A stretch of 64,000 bases of DNA from Methylomarinum sp965277025 (GCA_965277025.1 OZ255706.1:3162001-3226000), one strand, 5' to 3'; counted from the first letter of the stretch, positions 35,589 through 45,348 are shown. Numbers and translations are program-made. The notes: generated from the letters alone by a model not told the origin.

Positions 35589-37729
35589 CTCATCCAGTGA
35601 TGATATTTTTCCAGCCAGTTTAACAGCCTCTCCGAAACCTGCTGGCGTTTCCAGTTTCCGGCAGCATATTTACTGGCTTCCGCCAGGGTCGGATAAATAT
35701 GAATGGTGGACAATATCGCATTCAACCCCAGGCCATGTTTCATCGCCAATACAAATTCGGCCAATAAATCGCCGGCATGTTCACCGACAATCGTTACTCC
35801 CAGGATTTTATCTTTGCCGGGTACGGTCAATACCTTGATAAAACCAGTCGCCACTTCATCCGCTATGGCCCGATCCAGTTCGGCCAGATCATAAGTCGTC
35901 AGTTGGTATTTAATATTTTGTTGCCTGGCCTCCTGTTCATTCAATCCAACTCTGGCCACTTCCGGTTCGATAAAGGTAGACCAGGGAATCACTGAATAAT
36001 CGGTGCGAAAACGTTTGAAGCGTCCAAACAAGGCATTGACCGCCGCATACCAGGCCTGATGCGCGGCCGTATGTGTGAATTGATAGGGGCCTGCCACATC
36101 GCCCACGGCGTAAATATTGGGATAATTGCTTTGCTGAAATGGATTGGTCTCGATGGTTTGTCGCTGAGTCAACTGAATGCCCAGTTCCTCCGCACCGAAT
36201 CCAGTGACATTGGCTTTTCGGCCAATGGCCACCAATACCTGATCAAAAGCTATCTCGATGGTTCGCCCCTGATATTCGGCTTCCAGAATGGCCTGGCCAT
36301 TGTCCAGCCGAAAAGCTCTGGCGGTGTGAGACAAACGCACATCCACCCCTTCCCGCTGAAATTGCTGAAGCACCCTGTCCGACACATCGGTATCTTCGCG
36401 CACCAGCAATCTGGGCGCCATTTCTATTTGAATCACCTGACTGCCCAGACGCTGGAAACTCTGCGCCAGTTCACAACCAATCGGGCCGCCGCCTAATACC
36501 AGTAGCCTTTTGGGTAATTCAGTCAATTGCCAAAGATTATTGGAGGTCAGGATATTGATTTTATCGATGCCCGGAATCGGTGGAACAAACGGACTGGCTC
36601 CGGTCGCGATGACTATATTTTTTGTCGTCAGGGTTTTAACGCCGGTTGCGGTTTTTACCGCTACTTGCCAGGGCGAAATGATTTTAGCCTCACCCTGAAT
36701 GACATCAACACCCAGTTTTTGATAACGTTCGATGGAATCATGCGGCTCAATTTTTTTGATAACCCGATGCACTCGTTGCATAATCTCGGCGAATTGATAT
36801 TCGGCATCGGCATTGGCGATGCCGTAATCCTGACTGTGTTTCATCTGCGCCAGGAATTTGGCCGAGCGAATCAACGCTTTGGAAGGCACACAACCGGTAT
36901 TTAAACAATCGCCGCCCATCTTGTCTTTTTCCACCAAAGTGACTTTGGCTCTTACCGCAGCGGCGATATAAGCTGTCACCAGGCCACCGGAACCAGCGCC
37001 AATGACAACCAGGTTATTATCGAATCGCTTAGGTTTGGGCCAACGCCGGTAAAGGCGGTATTGTTTCAATCGGTTCAGCAAAAACTTGGCGATGAGTGGA
37101 AAAAGCCCGACCAGAATCAGCGACACTAATAACTGTGGCGATAATATATCCGACAAGCTCTGAATTTCCGCCAGTTGCGTTCCGGCATTCACATATACAA
37201 TAGTGGCCGGCAACATGCCGAGCTGACTGACCCAATAATAAGTCCACAGCGGAATTTCCGTCACCCCCATGGTCAGGTTGATCATAAAAAAAGGAAACAC
37301 CGGCATCAAACGCAGACTTAACAAATAAAATGCGCCATCTTTTTCCAGCCCTTCGTTAATCGTCTGCATCCTGTTGCCAAACCGTTCTTCCACCCAATCC
37401 TGAAACAAATAGCGCACCAACAGGAAAGCGACAGTCGCCCCCAGCGTGGAGGCAAAAGAAACCAGCAGCGTCCCCCACCACAATCCGAATACCATGCCGC
37501 CGGCCAGCGTCAAAATAGTTGCACCCGGCAAAGATAAACCGGTGGCTACGATATAAAGCAGAAAATAAACCAGCGCTGTCATCAAGGGATAGTCCTGAAG
37601 TAGCTGCTGCACCTGCTGTTGCTGTGCTTTCAACATTTCCAGGGTTAAATAACGTTGCAGATCGAAGTAAAAAAAGGCGGCAATGGTCAAAACGATAAGA
37701 CTGGCCAGAAATACTTTTTTGCTGTTCAT
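35585..37729 (-). CDS. TVP38/VTT membrane domain fused to a pyridine nucleotide-disulfide oxidoreductase
   Basis: A 714-residue fusion. Residues 1-225 hold five to six membrane segments and a VTT/DedA-type domain (LPGATILTLAGGMVFG). From about residue 235 comes a mercuric-reductase-like flavoprotein with the FAD motif GAGSGGLVTAYIAAA, the redox-active CLNTGCVPSKAL, an NAD motif GGGPIGCELA, and a dimerisation domain ending in IHIYPTLAEASKYAA. The C-terminal Cys pair of true MerA is missing, so mercury reduction is unlikely. It is the first gene of the DUF547-sigma-anti-sigma transcript. Confidence 0.92.
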   Translation of the reverse strand: MNSKKVFLASLIVLTIAAFFYFDLQRYLTLEMLKAQQQQVQQLLQDYPLMTALVYFLLYIVATGLSLPGATILTLAGGMVFGLWWGTLLVSFASTLGATVAFLLVRYLFQDWVEERFGNRMQTINEGLEKDGAFYLLSLRLMPVFPFFMINLTMGVTEIPLWTYYWVSQLGMLPATIVYVNAGTQLAEIQSLSDILSPQLLVSLILVGLFPLIAKFLLNRLKQYRLYRRWPKPKRFDNNLVVIGAGSGGLVTAYIAAAVRAKVTLVEKDKMGGDCLNTGCVPSKALIRSAKFLAQMKHSQDYGIANADAEYQFAEIMQRVHRVIKKIEPHDSIERYQKLGVDVIQGEAKIISPWQVAVKTATGVKTLTTKNIVIATGASPFVPPIPGIDKINILTSNNLWQLTELPKRLLVLGGGPIGCELAQSFQRLGSQVIQIEMAPRLLVREDTDVSDRVLQQFQREGVDVRLSHTARAFRLDNGQAILEAEYQGRTIEIAFDQVLVAIGRKANVTGFGAEELGIQLTQRQTIETNPFQQSNYPNIYAVGDVAGPYQFTHTAAHQAWYAAVNALFGRFKRFRTDYSVIPWSTFIEPEVARVGLNEQEARQQNIKYQLTTYDLAELDRAIADEVATGFIKVLTVPGKDKILGVTIVGEHAGDLLAEFVLAMKHGLGLNAILSTIHIYPTLAEASKYAAGNWKRQQVSERLLNWLEKYHHWMR

Positions 37730-37787
37730 TTATGTTTCTCAGAAAGTTCTCGGCCCTTTTCACACCAAAGCGCCCGAAGATGTCACA

Positions 37788-37985
37788 GAATCGCTGATTA
37801 TTCAGCGTTTTCTCAGGAGGCTGGCGGGTTATGAGGTTCGTGACGAGACGAGTGGGAAATCGAGTAGATTTTTTTGCTCTTTTGGAAGCGCTACGTAGTG
37901 CTACGCAACGAAAAAGAGCGGAAAAATATGCCGATTTCCCGCTGTCGCAGTAGAATCATCCATAATCCGGCAGTCTCCTTGTAGT
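37788..37985. repeat. Long imperfect palindrome (MITE-1 tip plus MITE-3-like element)
   Basis: A TCGCTGATTATTCAGCG hairpin (about 37788) precedes a palindrome of about 170 bp. The outer arms (AGGAGGCTGGCGGGTTATG / CATAATCCGGCAGTCTCCT) and inner arms (GGGAAATCG..CGATTTCCC, GCTCTTTT..AAAAAGAGC, GCGCTACGTAGTGCTACGC) are nested. The outline resembles MITE-3. It fills the gap upstream of the TVP38 gene. Confidence 0.7.
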
Positions 37986-38015
37986 CGCATGAACGGCGAT
38001 TACCTTACAAAAACA

Positions 38016-39620
38016 TCACTTAACATCACAAACAGAACAATGAAACATTTCGGCGTTGGCCCGATGCATATCATCGATATATGCATCGGGATAAGGTGCC
38101 TCCAATAAGCAACCGGTGGGCATTGGCGGGTAAATTTCCTGGTAGGATTGAATTTTTGTCGGACTGATGCGGCGAAAAATATGCCGCCTGTTTAATGCTT
38201 CTATATACTCCAGACCGGCAGCACCTAGAATTTCAGCGACAGCTTTAACCGTTTCCTGATGAAAGTTGGCTACCCGCTCTGCTTTTGTCTTGACCACCAA
38301 ACCTTTGACCAGCGCTGGACGTTGCGACGTCACGCCCGTTGGACAGCGCCCTGTGTTACATTGTAAAGATTGAATACAGCCCAAAGCCAGCATCATGCCA
38401 CGTGCGCTGTAACAAAGATCAGCCCCCAGACTGATACGCTTGATGAGATGAAAGGCGGTAAAGGCCTTGCCAGATGCGATAATGCGAATATCTTTGCGTA
38501 AATCGAAACCGGTCAGGCAATCGCTGACAAAAGCCAGCGCATCCATCAATGGCATGCCGATGGAGTTGGCGTATTCCAAAGGAGCCGCGCCGGTGCCGCC
38601 TTCCCCGCCATCCACCGTGATAAAATCGGGTTTGACGCCAGTTTGCAACATGGCTTTACACAGGGCGATAAAATCACAGCGCTGACCAATACACAACTTG
38701 ATGCCGACCGGTTTTCCCTCTGCCAGTATTCTGAGCCGTTGCACAAATTCCAGTAACTCAACCGGTGTGCCAAACGCCGAGTGCCTGGCGGGCGAAATAA
38801 TTTCTGTATAAGGTTCAACCCCTCGAATGGCGGCAATTTCCGGTGTATTTTTACAGGCTGGCAACACGCCACCATGGCCGGGTTTAGCGCCTTGCGATAA
38901 TTTGATCTCAATCATTTTCACCTGCGATAAACACGCTTGCCGGGAAAAGAGCTGTTCATCAAATTGTCCGTGCTGATCGCGGCAACCGAAATAAGCCGTA
39001 CCTATTTGCCAGATCAAGTCGCCACCAGGTTTTAAATGATAAGGACTTAACCCCCCTTCCCCGGTATTATGGGCGAAACCGCCGCGTTTAGCGCCGCTGT
39101 TCAACGCCAGAACGGCATGACTGCTCAATGCGCCAAAACTCATCGCCGAAATATTCAGTAAACTGGCGTGATATGGCTGTTTGCAATCCGGCCCGCCAAC
39201 CCAGACACGGATATCAGTATCCACCTCCGCAGGTTCCCGGGCAGCCATTGAATGGCCAATCCATTCATAACCGGTTCGGTAGACATTAAATTTGGTGCCA
39301 TAGGGAATGGTGTCCATCTGTTTTTTGGCGCGTTGATAAACCACCGAGCGAAAAACCCGGTTGATCGGCGCGCCGTCAAGATCGGATTCGACAAAATATT
39401 GCTGCACCATCGGGCGGATTTTCTCCATCAGCCAGCGGATGTGGCCGACAACGGGATAATTACGCAATACGCTGTGCTGAGTTTGCACCATATCGTACAA
39501 CCCTAAAGCAATGAACGGCAGAACAAGCAGGAAATAAAGCGGATAAAAATGAAAAACAGTATGAGTAATGATGGCACTGACAATCAGCAAAAAACTCACC
39601 AACAGAAACATGAAGCGCAT
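38016..39620 (-). CDS. FMN-binding glutamate synthase-like protein
   Basis: A 534-residue protein with two N-terminal membrane segments and a glutamate synthase FMN/3Fe-4S domain: KMIEIKLSQGAKPGHGG (about 225), TVDGGEGGTGAAPLEY (about 326) and the Cys-rich CIQSLQCNTGRCPTGV (about 408-423). It lacks the glutaminase domain. Members of this family occur in many proteobacteria, and their physiological reaction is not established. It stands alone here. Confidence 0.9.
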   Translation of the reverse strand: MRFMFLLVSFLLIVSAIITHTVFHFYPLYFLLVLPFIALGLYDMVQTQHSVLRNYPVVGHIRWLMEKIRPMVQQYFVESDLDGAPINRVFRSVVYQRAKKQMDTIPYGTKFNVYRTGYEWIGHSMAAREPAEVDTDIRVWVGGPDCKQPYHASLLNISAMSFGALSSHAVLALNSGAKRGGFAHNTGEGGLSPYHLKPGGDLIWQIGTAYFGCRDQHGQFDEQLFSRQACLSQVKMIEIKLSQGAKPGHGGVLPACKNTPEIAAIRGVEPYTEIISPARHSAFGTPVELLEFVQRLRILAEGKPVGIKLCIGQRCDFIALCKAMLQTGVKPDFITVDGGEGGTGAAPLEYANSIGMPLMDALAFVSDCLTGFDLRKDIRIIASGKAFTAFHLIKRISLGADLCYSARGMMLALGCIQSLQCNTGRCPTGVTSQRPALVKGLVVKTKAERVANFHQETVKAVAEILGAAGLEYIEALNRRHIFRRISPTKIQSYQEIYPPMPTGCLLEAPYPDAYIDDMHRANAEMFHCSVCDVK

Positions 39621-39732
39621 CTAATACTCCAGCAATAGTTTCATCATAATATCACCTCCGACGGAGGCCCATGGGAATCCGGTAATTGTGCATCTACTGA
39701 CAGTAGGGCCGCTTTGTTCAACGGTTCCCTAT

Positions 39733-39882
39733 GGAAACGCTGATCAAATCATCCATGATTTGTCAGCGGATGGAAAGTGGAAATGCGATTTCCACTTTGC
39801 TCACAAAATCAATAGCTTGCAGCTATCGATTTTGACGATACATCCCTGTGTCGTGGGAAGCGCTGATTTAATCAGCGTTTCC
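39733..39882 (+). repeat. MITE-1, complete reference copy
   Basis: A 150-bp repeat with terminal inverted repeats GGAAACGCTGATCAAATC and GATTTAATCAGCGTTTCC. Five successive hairpins can be drawn: CAAATCATCC-ATGATTTG, GTGGAAATGCGATTTCCAC, AATC.ATAGC-TTGCA-GCTAT.GATT, CGATACATCCCTGTGTCG, and the 3' end AAGCGCTGATTTAATCAGCGTTT. It overlaps the lolD stop codon. Confidence 0.88.
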
Positions 39883-40561
39883 CTAATGGTTGAATTACCC
39901 CGTCTGCCATATGCAATACTCTATCCATTTTTGCTGCCAATTCTGGATCGTGGGTGACAATCAAAAAACTGACATCAAGTTCCCGGTTTAATTCCAGCAT
40001 CAATTGATAAATATGTTCCGCTGTTTTGCTGTCGAGGTTTCCGGTTGGCTCGTCGGCCAGTACACAATGAGGTTTGTTGATTAGCGCTCTGGCTACTGCT
40101 GCTCGTTGACGTTCCCCTCCAGATAATTCACCAGGCTTGTGCTGAACACGGTGACCCAAACCAACCCGTTGCAACAGTTCAATGGCTTGTAATCTTGCGG
40201 CTTTTACAGATTGCCCGCCAATCAATAACGGCATGGCGACATTTTCAATCAGAGTAAATTCACCCAGCAAATGATGAAACTGATAAATGAACCCCAAAGA
40301 CTTGTTACGCAATCGGCTGAGTTTTCTGGCGCTGATGTTGCCTAGATTCTCACCATCGAGAATGACTTCACCGCGGGTCGGTTTTTCCAAGCCACCCAAT
40401 AAATGCAGCAAGGTGCTTTTGCCAGAACCGGATGCCCCCATGATGGCGACGCGTTCCCCGGCTTGAATGGACAAATCGATGCCACGCAAAACCTCGACAT
40501 TCAGATCACCTTGCTGGTAGGTTTTACATAAGTTGTAGCATTGCAGAATAATATTATTCAT
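39872..40561 (-). CDS. lolD: Lipoprotein-releasing ABC transporter ATPase LolD
   Basis: A 229-residue ABC ATPase with Walker A GASGSGKST (about 40-48), FIYQFHHLLGEFT Q-loop region, signature LSGGERQR (about 144) and Walker B VLADEPTGNLD. It powers release of lipoproteins from the inner membrane with the Lol permease. The stop codon (in GGGAAACGCTGA) is inside the MITE-1 end repeat. It overlaps the permease gene by 8 bp. Confidence 0.93.
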   Translation of the reverse strand: MNNIILQCYNLCKTYQQGDLNVEVLRGIDLSIQAGERVAIMGASGSGKSTLLHLLGGLEKPTRGEVILDGENLGNISARKLSRLRNKSLGFIYQFHHLLGEFTLIENVAMPLLIGGQSVKAARLQAIELLQRVGLGHRVQHKPGELSGGERQRAAVARALINKPHCVLADEPTGNLDSKTAEHIYQLMLELNRELDVSFLIVTHDPELAAKMDRVLHMADGVIQPLGKR

Positions 40562-41800
40562 AACGCAACACCACGGCCGGGTTGATGCGAGAGGCCTGCC
40601 AGGCAGGATACAAGGTGGCCAGTAAGGTCAATAGAAAAGCCATAGCGGCAATCTGATAAACATCGTTCCAATCCAGCTTGGATGGCACTTCACTGATGTA
40701 ATAAACATCGGCAGACATAAAATGTACGCCAAATAATTGTTCGATAGCCGGCACGATGGTTTCTACATTCAATGCCAGCAGCACGCCCCCCATAACACCT
40801 AACAGGGTTCCAAAGATACCGATCACACAGCCCAATACGATAAAAATACCCATCACCGAGCTGTTTGACAAACCTTGTGTTTTCAAAATGGCGATATCAC
40901 CACGCTTGTCCGTAACCACCATCACCAAGGTCGAAACAATATTGAAAGCCGCCACAGCGACAATCAGCAATAAAATAATGAACATGACTCTTTTTTCGGT
41001 TTGAATGGCGCGGAAAAAATTACTATGCGCCCGGTCCAATCACTGACACGATAATCGGGATAAAGCTGATTGGCCAGTTGTTTACTGATCTCGGGGGCAT
41101 AAAACAAGTCATCCAGTTTCAGCCTGAGGCCAGAGACTTTATCACCCAAGCGAAACAATTTGGCCGCATCCTGGATATGTACCAAGGCCATGTTGCGATC
41201 GTATTCATACATGCCGACTTCAAATACACCACTGACGGTAAAACGGCGCAACCTTGGAATAATGCCTGCTGGAGTGGAATTCACCTGCGGACTGATGACG
41301 GTGACTTTATCACCAGGCATCACCCCCAAATAATTCGCCAGTTCCTTTCCCAATACGATATTAAATGAACCCGGCTTTAAGGATGACAATTGCCCCAGTT
41401 GCATTTTCTGACCAACATCAGACACTTGTTTCTCCTGGTCGGGCAATATTCCACGAAGCACCGATCCACTCACCCGGCGATCGAAATTGAGCATCACCTG
41501 GCCGCGAACAAATGGCGCCATACCCAGTAAATGCGGCGTATCCTTGACTTTTTCCCGCAACTGCCACCAATCGGTTAATTGACCACTACGGCCGGTAATG
41601 GTCGCATGTGCAGTCATACCCAGAATTCTTTGTCGCAATTCATCCTGAAAACCATTCATCACCGATAACACGGTAATCAAGGCAGTCACGCCCAAGGCTA
41701 TTCCCAGCACCGAGGTTAATGTAATGAAGGAAATAAACTGGGTGCGTTTTTTTGCCCGGGTGTAACGCAAGCCAATATAAAAAATAAGTGGTTTAAACAT
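40554..41800 (-). pseudogene. lolC: Lipoprotein-releasing permease (LolC/LolE), single-base frameshift
   Basis: The N-terminal part (41800-about 41030) starts MFKPLIFYIGLRYTRAKKRT, with the first membrane segment and the periplasmic domain ending near VSDWTG. The C-terminal part (about 41035-40554), starting AHSNFFRAIQTEKRVMF, has the last three membrane segments. One extra G in the GGG run (complement of 41030-41032) rejoins DWT-G-AHSNFF. The family is essential, so a base-calling error or a second gene elsewhere is likely. Confidence 0.85.
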
Positions 41801-41856
41801 AACAAGAGAGGGTTCGCTTATGTGTAAACAAAAGCGTTATTAACTGGAAGGAAGCA

Positions 41857-42276
41857 TTAGTCTTTCTGGCACTGTTGACAGATGCCATAAAGATACAAGC
41901 TGTGATCGGTAAGTTCATAGTGTAATTTGGCCGCAATCGCCTGCTGGCGTTCTTCAATCACTTCATCGGTAAACTCATCGACCCGACCACATTTCATACA
42001 GACGATATGATCATGGTGTGTACCTTTGTTCAATTCAAAAACCGAATTGCCGCCTTCAAAATGATGACGAGTGACCAGGCCTGCTGCTTCAAACTGCGTC
42101 AACACCCGGTAGACGGTGGCCAGACCGATCTCTTCATCTTCACTGAGCAGAATTTTATAGACTTTTTCTGCCGTTAAATGGCGGTCTTCGGCTGATTGTT
42201 TTTCCAAAATTTCCAGTATCTTGACCCTGGGCAAGGTAACTTTCAGCCCCGCATCTCTTAAATCCTGTTTTTCCAA
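41857..42276 (-). CDS. fur: Ferric uptake regulator Fur
   Basis: A 139-residue regulator with an N-terminal winged helix (TLPRVKILEIL...LATVYRVLTQFEAAG), the metal-binding HHDHIVCMKCG (about 92-102) and a C-terminal CQQC. It represses iron uptake genes with Fe(II). It is divergent from bamE, 176 bp apart, the standard gammaproteobacterial arrangement. Confidence 0.96.
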   Translation of the reverse strand: MEKQDLRDAGLKVTLPRVKILEILEKQSAEDRHLTAEKVYKILLSEDEEIGLATVYRVLTQFEAAGLVTRHHFEGGNSVFELNKGTHHDHIVCMKCGRVDEFTDEVIEERQQAIAAKLHYELTDHSLYLYGICQQCQKD

Positions 42277-42452
42277 GCTTCTTCTCCTTTTTTACTGAAA
42301 TAAACTAAGCAAAGCAAATAGCACTTGTTTCCTTTGAATCTCAACTTTACATTGTAACGATTTTTAATCTTATTCGCAGAACCGATTGATAGGATATTCA
42401 CTCAACATACGTTATTATTGCATTTTTAAATTGACGCTTGATTCATTAAAAC

Positions 42453-42989
42453 ATGAAAAAAACTCTTTTGGCCCTGTTGATTTCATTGTCATTTTTGGGC
42501 TGCTCGACGTTATTGGAAAATCTGCCGGGCGTTTATAGAATTGATATTGAACAAGGCAATATTGTCACGCAGGAAATGGTGGATCAACTGCGCCCTAATA
42601 TGAACAAGCGCCAAGTGCTTTATATTATGGGGTCACCCATGCTTCAAGACCCTTTCCATAAAAATCGCTGGGATTATGTCTATTCCAAGCAACCGGGTAA
42701 TGAACCCCGGGTGCAAAAACGACTTACACTGTTTTTTAAAGAAGAAAGGCTCAGCGGCGTTCAAGGCGATTTTCGTCCCAGCTCTAAACCCGTTATGCTG
42801 GAATCCAAGGAAACGACGGTCGATGTGCCTGAACGTGAAGTGGAAAAAACACTTTGGGAAATTATTACTGGCTGGTTTAGTAGTGAGCCAGACCTTGAAG
42901 AGATTCGTCAGCAACAAAACGCTTCTCAGCCTGAAGATAATTCCGAATCCAATCAAAATCCCATTGAAGATTCGACCGATCAGAGTTAG
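42453..42989 (+). CDS. bamE: Outer membrane assembly lipoprotein BamE
   Basis: A 178-residue lipoprotein. The lipobox LSFLGCS gives a lipidated Cys at residue 17. The BamE fold follows, with YRIDIEQGNIVTQEMVDQLRP and the ...LYIMGSPMLQDPFHKNRWDYVY segment. A Glu/Asn/Gln-rich tail of about 50 residues extends beyond the usual BamE length. It stabilises the Bam complex. Confidence 0.93.
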   Translation: MKKTLLALLISLSFLGCSTLLENLPGVYRIDIEQGNIVTQEMVDQLRPNMNKRQVLYIMGSPMLQDPFHKNRWDYVYSKQPGNEPRVQKRLTLFFKEERLSGVQGDFRPSSKPVMLESKETTVDVPEREVEKTLWEIITGWFSSEPDLEEIRQQQNASQPEDNSESNQNPIEDSTDQS

Positions 42990-43001
42990 GAGGCTGTCGG
43001 A

Positions 43002-43283
43002 TTATTGATCCAAAGCGCGTTTACGCCGAGCCTCCATCGGATCTTGCTTCAATGGCCGATAGATTTCTACTCTATCTCCATTGTGAAGTAAATCTGATAA
43101 TTTGCAACTTTTGCCAAAGATACCAAGCTTATTGATCGCCAAATCAATCTCGGCAAACTGATCCAATATCCCTGAAGCTTTGATAGCTTGTTCTACCGTC
43201 ACATCGGCATCCAATAATAAGTTCACCCGTGTTTGCTGATCGGCTTTGGCGTAAACCACTTCTACGTCAAGTTGCTTTGCCAT
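43002..43283 (-). CDS. rnfH: RnfH family ubiquitin-fold protein
   Basis: I place the start at the ATG of MAKQLDVEVVYA (43283); the longer open frame overlaps ratA out of frame. About 93 residues with the beta-grasp pattern ...VTVEQAIKASGIL...IDLAINKLGIFGK...HNGDRVEIYRPL. The function is unsettled. The ratA-rnfH pair, overlapping by 17 bp, is conserved in gammaproteobacteria. Confidence 0.9.
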   Translation of the reverse strand: MAKQLDVEVVYAKADQQTRVNLLLDADVTVEQAIKASGILDQFAEIDLAINKLGIFGKSCKLSDLLHNGDRVEIYRPLKQDPMEARRKRALDQ

Positions 43284-43707
43284 AAACATCCTTGGCTCGT
43301 TGAATAAATGAGCTGACCATAGTATTACAGATTTGATTGAACACCGGGCCAAAAGCCAAATTGGCCAGCGTCCCCGAAATTTCAAAATTCAAATCCAGAG
43401 ATATTTTACTGGCATCTTCCCGTAAGGCCTGAAATGTCCATTCGCCTTCCAGAGATGAAAAAGGGCCATTCAACAAGCTCATATAAATCTTTTCATATGG
43501 AACATTGCGATTCCGGGTGGCAAAGGTTTTATTGAATCCAGCCTTGGATATCTGTATTTCACCATCAACAATGTCACCATTGCGTTGAATCACCCGGCTG
43601 CCACTACACCAGGGTAAAAACTCCTGATAGGCATCAATATCAGCAACCAATTCAAACATCTGCTTCGCCGAAAATTTTACCAGAGCGTTTTTATGCACTT
43701 CACTCAT
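43267..43707 (-). CDS. ratA: RatA (START-like) ribosome/ubiquinone-associated protein
   Basis: 146 residues from MSEVHKNALVKFSA. The motif FELVADIDAYQEFLPWCSGSRV and C-terminal FGPVFNQICNTMVSSFIQRA are typical of the RatA/COQ10 START family. RatA has been linked to 50S binding in E. coli, and COQ10 homologues bind quinone. Its start lies 2 bp after the NSS transporter stop, so it probably shares that transcript. Confidence 0.92.
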   Translation of the reverse strand: MSEVHKNALVKFSAKQMFELVADIDAYQEFLPWCSGSRVIQRNGDIVDGEIQISKAGFNKTFATRNRNVPYEKIYMSLLNGPFSSLEGEWTFQALREDASKISLDLNFEISGTLANLAFGPVFNQICNTMVSSFIQRAKDVYGKAT

Positions 43708-43709
43708 GT

Positions 43710-45068
43710 TCAGACAATTCCCACGACATGCAAGAAGATGATGAAAACAGCGGATGGCGCGACGAATTTCACCAGATAATGCCATAAATCGAAGTGCAGC
43801 CCGAACAGATCCAGTTCTTCACGACTATGATCTTTTTTCATCACCCAGCCGGCAAAAATCGCAATACAGAATCCACCTATCGGCAGCATCAGATTCGCCG
43901 TCAAATAATCCAGCAGATCAAAAAAGTTTTTACCAAATACTGTCCAGTCAGACCAAATGTTAAAGGAAAAAGCAACCATAATGCCGACCAGCCAGGTAAT
44001 AATGCCTGAAATGACACTGGCCTTGACTCTGGAGATATTCTTGTTTTCCACCAGCCAGGCCACCGCCGGCTCGATCAGGGAAATGGAGGATGACAAGGCG
44101 GCAAATACCAGCAATACAAAGAACATCACACCAAACAACCAGCCGGCGGTCATATTGCCAAAAGCAATCGGCAGGGTTTGAAAAATCAAGCCTGGGCCAG
44201 AACCGGGCTCCAGTCCATTGGCGAAAACAATCGGAAAAATGGCGATGCCAGCCAATAAGGCCACAATGGTATCAGCGCCAGCGATAAACAATGCGGTTTG
44301 CGACACCGACACATGTTTGGGTAAATAGGAGCCGTACACCATGATCGCGCCCATTCCCAGACTCAGGGTAAAAAAAGCATGTCCCATAGCGGTCAATACG
44401 GCGTCACTGTCTATTTTGCTAAAATCCAGATTAAACAAAAAGTCTATGCCTTGTTCATAATAACCCGTAGTCATTGCGTAACCGACCAACAGCAGCAAAA
44501 TAACAAACAAGCCTGGCATTAAAAAACGCACGGCCTTTTCCAGCCCGCCACTGACGCCTCGAGCGACAATCGCCATGGTCGCAACCATAAATACAGTATG
44601 CCAAAACACCAATTGAGCAGGGCTGGCGATAAATTGATCAAACAAATTTTTGATTTCTTCACTGCTACCACTGGAAAAACTGCCAGCAAATGCTTTGACC
44701 ACATAGGATAATGCCCATCCGGCGATGACACTGTAATAGGCCAGGATTAAAAAGCCTGCGGCTACGCCCATCCAGCCCAGATAACGCCAGCGAGGGTCGG
44801 CCCCAGCCTCCACAGCCAGATCCGCCATGGTATTGACTGGCGATTGTCGCCCCCTGCGGCCCATCAGAATTTCAGCAATCATGATGGGTATGCCAATAGC
44901 CAGTACACATAACAAATAAACCAGGACAAAGGCGCCCCCTCCATTTTCGCCGGTAATATACGGAAATTTCCAAATATTCCCCAAACCCACGGCAGAGCCT
45001 GTGGCGGCAAGAATAAAGGTAAAACGCGAAGACCATTCGTCATGAATTGATTGTTTGTTAGCTGACAT
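43710..45068 (-). CDS. Sodium-dependent transporter, NSS/SNF family
   Basis: A 452-residue protein with eleven to twelve membrane segments. The Na+ site NSS signature TGSAVGLGNIWKFPYITGENGGGAF (TM1, about 22-46) is decisive. Substrates in the family are amino acids or related amines; which one is not readable. The upstream side is occupied by a nest of insertion sequences only about 55 bp from the start, which may have displaced its promoter. Confidence 0.93.
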   Translation of the reverse strand: MSANKQSIHDEWSSRFTFILAATGSAVGLGNIWKFPYITGENGGGAFVLVYLLCVLAIGIPIMIAEILMGRRGRQSPVNTMADLAVEAGADPRWRYLGWMGVAAGFLILAYYSVIAGWALSYVVKAFAGSFSSGSSEEIKNLFDQFIASPAQLVFWHTVFMVATMAIVARGVSGGLEKAVRFLMPGLFVILLLLVGYAMTTGYYEQGIDFLFNLDFSKIDSDAVLTAMGHAFFTLSLGMGAIMVYGSYLPKHVSVSQTALFIAGADTIVALLAGIAIFPIVFANGLEPGSGPGLIFQTLPIAFGNMTAGWLFGVMFFVLLVFAALSSSISLIEPAVAWLVENKNISRVKASVISGIITWLVGIMVAFSFNIWSDWTVFGKNFFDLLDYLTANLMLPIGGFCIAIFAGWVMKKDHSREELDLFGLHFDLWHYLVKFVAPSAVFIIFLHVVGIV

Positions 45069-45348
45069 ACTTGGAGTCCATCCGTGTTTTAGTCAAAAAA
45101 ATAATTCGTAAATCAAGTAAAATAGAAGTTACGCATTGACAGGCAATGTTAAACTATGGGTTTAAAAAATCCCAAAGTCAATGCAAGGCAAACCTTGATA
45201 AGAGAAATAACACGCCCCTCAACAGCCTGCTGTACATTACCCATGTATATTGGTTTTTTATTAAGTGAGCCGAAACAAGCTAGTGCGCAGAAGCGAAAAA
45301 ACTAATGCTATGTATGAGGAATATATTGTAATATGTTGAATAATACTA

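Noticed and set aside
36059..36496. 145-codon ORF opposite the flavoprotein
   Set aside because: Shadow of the mercuric-reductase-like frame.
35585..37729. Calling the flavoprotein a mercuric reductase
   Set aside because: There is no N-terminal HMA domain and no C-terminal Cys pair; a VTT membrane domain is fused instead.
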